Shown here one piece after another: positions 57,290 to 64,000 of a DNA stretch of 64,000 nt (its first letter is position 1; each line of letters starts with the position of its first letter). The notes beneath the pieces were generated by a model. It saw nothing but the letters and a program-made list of their open reading frames with translations. It was not told the origin of the DNA and did no database searches. A program made the translations under genes and the position numbers. The stretch comes from Arachnopeziza araneosa (Eukaryota > Ascomycota > Leotiomycetes > Helotiales > Arachnopezizaceae), in NCBI GenBank assembly GCA_003988855.1, contig QYAI01000029.1, positions 1 through 64,000 on the forward strand, given 5' to 3'.

Positions 57290-59031
57290 CACACATCTCC
57301 AGCCAGACTCAGACTGGTGGGGGGTGGAGGGGTCGAGGGGTTGGGATCCCAAGGCGGCTGCCAGACAAGGCTGAGCGGATCTGAGCACGACCACGTGTTT
57401 TTCCCTGGGTTGGATCAGTCAGCGCGCAAGAAGAAGAAATTTTCTTTCCGCTTCTCATGCGTGCTTTGCGGTGTTACGTACACCACACAACAACACACGA
57501 CTTATCGCTCGAAATGGATACGGGCGAGATACACAACTAATGCAATATTGTGAAGTTCATGCAAGAGGATACATGGTGCATATGTTCGGTGCTTATCAAC
57601 GTTATCATCCCATCGATCGGCGACCGACCTTCTCAACGGAGATGCAGCCTTGAATGCAGGCCACGTAGGGACCGCAGTTCCTGGCAGCGGAAGATGCAGG
57701 ACAAGGTCCTTTTCTCTTCATGCACGTCGCAAAGGATTCGCCGATGGGGTCGCTTTCCTCTGACCGTTCCCACTGGAATTGTGCTTGGTTATGCAGGGAC
57801 TTTCACCCGAATCAATATTGAGGCTTTTTTGTACAACAGCTAAGACTTGTCCACAAGCGTGGAAGAACTTCTGCCTTCCACGTTCCTTCTTGCCGATTGA
57901 GCGAGAATCTACTGTACTGTACTGTACTGTACGTAGACGACGCAATCTCCTTATCAATTTGCGTTCTCCACGCCTCCAACACCAGAGATGTCGCCATGGC
58001 GTCGACAAGTCTCAGTGGCATTATTGCACTTCAATGGGAGGAGAAATTCCGCGTCTTCTGAGGGGCTGCTCGGACCCAGAGCACAGAGGCTTCTCCTTAC
58101 CATCAGTACCAGCGTGAGCAATGAGCAGAGACGTTTCTTCCAAGTTCTTCCATTATTCATCTTAGCCCATCGGTCGTCTGGAGGACCGGGTGGGATTTGC
58201 GTGGTGACCGGCACCGCGAAGCATCTCCACCCTGATTGGCTGAGGCGTCAATTCGCTTGCTGCAAGTCTGGCCTGTCATTTCACATTGGAGACCAAGGGA
58301 AGCAGCGGGACCAAAAACTTGGAGAGAAGGTGTGATGGGAAAAATTAACATGGGTTGGTGTTGACTTCTGCCATGGTGATTGGTCCGACGTTCCTCTTGG
58401 CTGAGTTAATATACCCGTTTCTGCTTAAGTGTCAGGTACAATCGAAATGGCCTTGACGCCCGGCCCGCTCTTAGGCGATGATCTGGCGCTCCCTATTGGA
58501 TCCACCGCTTCCAAAAGCTCCGCCTCTGAGCAAACTCTGAACAGCCCTGACCGGGTTCCGAGATTGCAAGCAATTTCCAAGCTCCCGCCCGCCTGGACCT
58601 TTTTCTCTGCTGGCTCTGAACCGGCAGAGTAATTACAGTTGGCATGGGCTGGTGCAAAAGTTGGGGCCGGCGGGCGGTTTTGCGGTTGGGAGATCTCTGG
58701 GAAAGTTGTTTCCACTCTTTCCCCAAGCCTCTTCCTGTTCGAGTCTTGCCTGACTGTCCTTGCAGCATTTTTCGTTTTTCTACCACGCTCTCTCTATTGA
58801 ATCAGTTCAGCTCAGCTATCACTCTCGTTCCCCGCCACTCCCTTGACAGCAAGTCGCTCTTTTCTGCAAAGAAGTGGGTTAATGTTTGGATATCTCTCAT
58901 ATCAAGTCAAGATCCAGCATCTCTCACCCACTCACAAGCACAACTCGTTGAAACGAGTTGCAGGCACACACGCGACGTCAGCACGACCGAATGTAATGAA
59001 CACAGCTTGAGCACGATACACGATATACACG
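57290..59031. other. 1.7-kb divergent intergenic region
   Basis: Separates LCMT1 and the SUN gene. It includes a TACTG pentamer run (57910-57932). The frames here (for example 58644-59186, plus) overlap the leader of the SUN gene and are probably chance. A long regulated promoter for the SUN gene is plausible. Confidence 0.5.
57910..57932. repeat. (TACTG)n microsatellite
   Basis: Four perfect TACTG units and a partial fifth. Confidence 0.85.
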
Positions 59032-60604
59032 ATGAAGTTATTGGATATTTCCGGAGCGATTGGCGCAGCGATACTACTTCTCTCATTACCATGCGACGCG
59101 AAAGCTTACCACAAGTTGTCGCACTTGGACAAATTCGAAAGGAGACATACGCATCACAAAAAATTGAGTCCATCGCCAAGAGCTGATGGAATTGAGGATC
59201 GAATCCAGAAGCGAGGGAATTGCGCATTTCCAACGAATGCTGGTTTGGTAGCTGTTACTCCTGGATCGCAGAATGCGGGCTGGGCAATGAGCCCAGATCA
59301 ATCTTGCACGCTAGACAGCTACTGCCCCTATGCCTGCCCCTCGGGACAAGTTATGGCCCAGTGGAGTCCATCTGCGACTTCCTACACATATCCTGAATCG
59401 ATGGTAGGTTGATGAGACGAGAGACAGAGCTATAGCTGACATTATCCAGGCCGGCGGTCTCTACTGTGATAAGAATGGCAACATTAACAAACCTTTTCCC
59501 GACAAGCCATATTGCGTTGATGGTACTGGAACTATTGGAGCTAAGAATACGGCCGGAAAGACCGTTTCTTTCTGTCAGACCGTTCTCCCAGGTAATGAAG
59601 CGATGTTGATCCCAACATCAGTTGATAGCTGGTCCCAGCTAGCAGTGCCAGGCCCAGACTATTGGTGTAGTACGGCGGCCCAGTAAGTTGCGCCTCAACC
59701 AAACATATGAGTCTTGACTTATGAAGAGTAGTTTCTACGTTAACCCTCCTGGGTACGATGTCAGCGAGGCTTGTGTGTGGAGTGACGGATCCCAGCCCAT
59801 TGGAAACTGGTCTCCATATGTAGCAGGAGCTAATACTGATGCCAATGGTGAGCTTGAATGGGGCGATTTTGTTTTAGATTACTGACGTTTGAAGGTTTAA
59901 CCTATGTCAAGATTGGATGGAATCCTGAATACACAGGCTGTTGGCTACAAGAAACAGTACCGACTTTCGGCGTGAGAATTGAGTGCGTAGGCTCAGGTTG
60001 CAATGGCGATCCTTGCTCTATCGATCCATCTTCTGATGGCGTTGGTGGTGTCACCAGCGCAGATCAAGCAACAGGAGCTGGTGGAGCAAGTTTCTGCGTA
60101 GTAACTGTTCCAAAAGGCGGAAGTGCGAACATCGTCGTTTTTAATACCAAGAGTTCGAACTCGGGATCCGGATCTGCAGCTTCCCAAGCTGCCGCTGATG
60201 ATGCAGCAAAAACTTCTGCAGCTCCTGCAACCTCTGCAAGCCCAACTCCAACCCCAACTGTAACCGCGGCAGCAAAAAGCACACAATCTGCTTCCCCAAC
60301 TACAGTTGCTTTGTCATCTGAGAGTTTCTCAACAAGCTCAACCAGCTCGTTTAAGTTCCAGACGAGTACTTATAGCTCCGCCCTGTCTTCGACCACACAT
60401 GCTGATGCTGGGCTTTTCCTCGAAACTGGAACCAGCACTTTTTCCGTCGCTCCTACTTCTACTGGTTCGACGGTTGTCAACGCCACCTCGACAGTTATTC
60501 CTATTAAGGGTGCTCCACAAGCCTCCGCTGCGTCAGAGACTCTATCATCTGGCAGCATCTTCAGCCTCATTGTTATGATTGCTATGGCTGGCTTGCTACT
60601 CTAA
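59032..60604 (+). CDS. SUN-family (SIM1/UTH1/SUN4) cell-wall protein
   Basis: Exons 59032-59403, 59450-59682, 59729-59847, 59895-60604; 477 residues. SUN-family proteins are secreted, glucan-binding or weakly beta-glucosidase-like and act in septation and wall remodelling. Signal peptide ISGAIGAAILLLSLPCDAKA; a probable Kex2 site at IQKRGNC; then the SUN domain with its spaced Cys residues: SCTLDSYCPYACPSGQVMAQ, YPESM-AGGLYCDKNG, KPYCVDG, KTVSFCQTVLPGNEAMLIPT, FYVNPPGYDVSEACVW, LTYVKIGWNPEYTGCWL. A Ser/Thr/Ala-rich region of about 150 residues and a hydrophobic end (IFSLIVMIAMAGLLL) suggest O-mannosylation and possible GPI anchoring, unusual for yeast SUN proteins but seen in some filamentous ones. 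Exon junctions all fall within conserved blocks. Confidence 0.9.
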
Positions 60605-61777
60605 ATCCGCTAGTAAGATATCTCAGCCTTGGTCACACGATTGACTCTATAATCTTCAACCTTGTCCATATTTGGTCCATTTACGGCTCAGCACCGTTTC
60701 CGCTCAGGATTTGGATTCTTCATATCCAACTTAGCTTCAATTCTTGTCAGGAATACCATGTTTGGTTTTACCAGTTTATAATACGTCTGGAAATACGTAA
60801 TTTTATACCTTAACTTTAAATTTCCTCCCATTCTGTTACCGATGTTGTTCTCGCAATGACATCGGCAGTATGGACCAGCGAACGGTATGCTTGACATACT
60901 TGGGACGCCAAAAAAAAATTCTATTGCAACTACACATATCGTCTCATCTACAAATTCAGCTGTTCGATCTAGCTGCTAGATTTACGCTTTAGCTATCACG
61001 ATCCTGTGCTTTATACCCCTTTTGTTTCCTGCGGCCCTGGTGCTTTGTTACCCGACTTCGATACCCCTTGGTGGTGTTGGACATGGAATGGATTGGTTGA
61101 ATGGATGGTTCTATAAAATCTGGATTGGATCTGGGCGGATTGGGTGGACCTGGCTGTTGAGCCGCCTTCTTTACCTTACGATGTTTATGTGTTTGATGAT
61201 GAACAACATGGTTGTTCAGTAGTTCTTGGTTGGTTTCGATGAGAGGTGTGGATAGGCAGTGGTTTAGTAAGATCTTTGGGTATATAACTTCAGTGCCATC
61301 TGAATAGACTGGTTTTAGTTTGAACTATGATTTGTACACGATATTCTTCGACAATCAGCTAATGTTATGAGTCTAATGTTATGAGAAATCACATTTTTAG
61401 ACAGTGTGAGAAGTAGGAAGATCAAGGCTATTGACTTATCCTCTAGATGCCTCTCTCATCCGACCAATACACTTTTCAATCAGAACTCGACGAATTTTCT
61501 TTGACTACTAGTACAAGATTATTACAGGTTTTACTTAGGTCAACACATTTCCTTCCGACTTGAATACTGGTCTTGCATAGAGTCTGAATATATTCTAAAT
61601 ACAGAATTCGATGTTACCTACTCCCGTCTAGCATGACGGATTCCCATCTATTGTTTCACGTGACTGCGGTGCAGGTCCCATTCCATGTTGTTTACGCGAC
61701 TTCAATCCGCGTCGCGCGGTCGGAGAACAAGACATTTGATCAGCAATTGGAGCTTTCCTACGGTGAATGCGGCCCCA
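60605..61777. other. Intergenic
   Basis: 3' flank of the SUN gene and 5' flank of the coiled-coil gene. A poly-A run (60911-60918) is the only notable feature. An in-frame Met at 61685 could extend the next gene upstream. Confidence 0.4.
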
Positions 61778-64000
61778 ATGGCGTGGGAAGACATCCTCCT
61801 GGAGCAACTTTATCCGTCTCTCCGCTTATATGTCACTCGAGAGGTCAACTTCCAAGACTACAGCAGAGCAAAGATTCCCTCCAAGGAACTGATCCAGAAG
61901 TGCGTGGAGAGATTTGAGAACGGTCAAGAGAAGGAGAATGGTCACAGCCAGGTGAAGAGGGATACGATCATAGATGCGATCAACAGAATGAAACGAGATG
62001 GTCTCATCAGGGTCGAGAAGATAGATGGTGTAAAACTGGTTGGCTTGCAAGGGGATGTGCGGGGTAGTGGGAGAGAAGGGACCGTTGATGAGGATATCAG
62101 ACCGAGTCAAGAGCTGAAATTGACTGAAGAAAGGTCGATTGAGCGCTCATATTCGGCGGAGAGGGACGAGGAGGATGCCGATGGGCCTGCACAAACTGAT
62201 ATGGACGCACCCAGCGAGCCCGACTCTGAGCGACAGCATTCAGTAGAGAGCATTGAGGACCAGCCCCACTTGGATTATGCTGCTGAAAAGACAGATGCAA
62301 TGCGTTGGTATTCGTGGCATTGAAGCATCCATATGCTAATCAAAGACGTTAGATCACTCCGAAGCTTACGCCGAAATGACTCGAGGTGCTGTCCCTCTAA
62401 TACCAGACCCAGATGATCACTCCCCCCCAATCCAGATACCAGGCAGGAAGCGAAAGAGGATTATAGAGATAGCGCCGTCTGAGGTAGGAAGCAGTGTCGA
62501 GCCTTTAAGCCCGCAGCGTTATGCCAATTCGACACCTAGAAGATCTCACAAGCGATATTTGAGTGAGCAGCCAGATCCGAGAAGATATTCAAACCCCGCC
62601 AATATGTTTTCTCCCTCGAAAAGATATCGACCACTCAAAAGTCTAGAGCAGGGGAGAAGGGTGAGCGCTACCCGCCTCAGTGTTTGCAATGCTGACTTGG
62701 AGGAGTAGGATAACACACCACAGTGGATTCACAACCTACTTGAAAAACTACGCGTTAAGTATCCCAACGATTCTTTTCATGCTGAAAATGGGTCAGTGAT
62801 ATGCATTGATTGTGATGGGAAAAGATTTCAGCCAGCAGGTCGTTCTCTACATAATTTTGACACACATTTGAGATCAAAAACTCATAAAGATAATGCCGCA
62901 AAAAGAATTGAAAAACACGGTCTGCCACAGCCGATTACAACCAGTACCACATTTCAACCCACTAGCAAAGAGAACTCTGTGGAAACAAATATGCCTTGTT
63001 TACAGCCACTTCAAACCTTTGCTTATAAAGGTGCGCATCGTGTATCGATGCTACGTGAGCAGCTCTTCAGAGAAATGGAAGTTGCGGATCAACAAAAAGA
63101 CTTCGAGCTTTCGAGACTTAGGCTCAACTTGACTAAACTTGAGGAGAAGGCGAAAGACCAATCCAATCTAGTAGAAGCATCTATTCAATCATCCGATAAA
63201 AAGAACACTGATCAATTAGAGCACATGTCAGAAATGGTCTCGTACATTAAAGAACAGACAAAGAGTGAGCTGCAAGGTCTCCGAGTACGACTGGACTCAT
63301 GCGAGAATAAAGTACCTGAGCAACTGGAAGAGATGAAGAATAAGATTGGCCAATTTGACAAGAAGATGTATGAAAAACTTGACGATATGACTGGGCGGCT
63401 TGCAAGATCTGATCTTCGAAACATTGACCAAATTGAGCAAATAAAGGACGACTTGAAGGTGTTCAAGCAACAGTTTGAGCAGCAAATTGAAAGAGTAGGT
63501 ATGATGTTTGAAAATCGCGATGGATGCAAGGAAGAATTAGAACAGATGGGCAAGACATTGGAGGAATCAACACGAATGCATCAAGAGATTCTCATGGGGA
63601 CCTTGGAAGACATCGAGCAAGCCAACCAGATGAACCAAGAAGCTCTATCCAGGAAGATTGCAGAAGCCAACCAGAGCCGCGAAAGTCTAGTACAAAAGGT
63701 CGAGAAGCTCGAGCAGACTAATTTGAGACTGCAAAATGAAGTAATTGAAAGAATGAATGAGTTTGAGAAGGCCCAACAGTCATTCAAGAATACCAGCATG
63801 GCGCAGCAAGGTCAAATGGACGACTTAGAGCTACAATATCAGATCCAGTCGGGAGAACTGGAAAGACAGCGAGAGAGCGATATAGCCTTCAAGCGTTCGA
63901 TTGTGCAGCAGATGGAGGCACACTTCGAATTTACGAACGAGAGGATGAAATCTTTCGAAAAGGAAAATGCAGCTCGTGTGGAGGTTAGTGAACGCCAGAC
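61778..64000 (+). CDS. Coiled-coil protein with zinc-finger-like motif, cut by window end
   Basis: Exons 61778-62303, 62353-62660, 62709 onward, open to 64000. N-terminal block AWEDILLEQLYPSLRLYVTR and VNFQDYSRAKIPSKELIQKC may be a small helical domain (about residues 2-45), followed by RDTIIDAINRMKRDGLIRVE, which resembles a winged-helix-like segment. A charged, Ser/Asp-rich linker contains GRKRKRIIE (nuclear-signal-like). After the 48-bp intron, CIDCDGKRFQPAG... HNFDTHLRSKTH is a C-x2-C, H-x5-H finger of the matrin/U1 type. From there on at least 330 residues are strongly coiled coil, rich in Glu/Gln/Lys (SELQGLRVRLDSCENK, ARSDLRNIDQIEQIKDDLKV). Function not recognised; nuclear structural or chromatin roles are possible. 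A Met at 61685 is an alternative start. Confidence 0.75.

Noticed and set aside
58644..59186. 180-codon plus-strand frame before the SUN gene
   Set aside because: Overlaps the SUN start and signal-peptide exon in another frame; no motif.

Overview
The window is nuclear DNA of a filamentous ascomycete (Pezizomycotina, most likely Leotiomycetes; the class is my inference from gene content and not shown directly). Support: short introns of 43-149 bp with GTATGT/GTAAGT-like donors and CTRAC-type branch sites, NAF1, ALG9, NAGS, V-ATPase e, ARV1, LCMT1 and SUN-family genes of fungal type, and fungus-specific families (HET domain, CBM1, bZIP with DUF3425, small F-box proteins). All exon models were built by eye from splice sites and frame continuity; where exon sums are divisible by three and conserved motifs run across the junctions, I trust them.

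Layout. 0-9 kb: housekeeping block (Mpv17/PMP22 protein, membrane-anchored DUF3445/HDOD-like haem protein, NAF1, ALG9; the last two share a 209-bp divergent promoter). 9-13.6 kb: a decayed SNF2-like helicase gene and a small F-box gene. 15-23 kb: EXO5 with apparent PCNA-binding motifs, a vWA surface protein, an SDR and a secreted CBM1 protein. 23.1-33.3 kb: an AT-rich, gene-poor accessory stretch with an inverted, TGG-to-TAG-mutated fragment of the same SNF2-like gene, a fold-back element with satellite copies of its tip, one intact phospholipase D-like gene, a HET pseudogene and a 3.3-kb stretch without a recognisable gene. 33-49 kb: SH3 surface protein, three lineage-type hypothetical genes, BAR protein, NAGS (arginine synthesis) divergent from a 3-hydroxyisobutyrate-dehydrogenase-like gene, then V-ATPase e and ARV1 tail to tail. 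50-61 kb: bZIP/DUF3425 factor, a Cys-rich single-pass protein, a GPI-type GH16 glucanase, LCMT1/PPM1 and a SUN-family wall protein. The right edge cuts a long coiled-coil protein with a zinc-finger-like motif.

Themes. Several genes serve the cell wall and surface (CBM1, vWA, SH3, Cys-rich, GH16, SUN). ALG9 serves protein N-glycosylation in the ER. No biosynthetic cluster, CRISPR, rRNA or convincing tRNA was seen. The strongest leads are the QPNITEFF motif plus a second partial copy in EXO5, the RIP-like SNF2 pair, the fold-back repeat family, and the uncharacterised domain attached to the CBM1.
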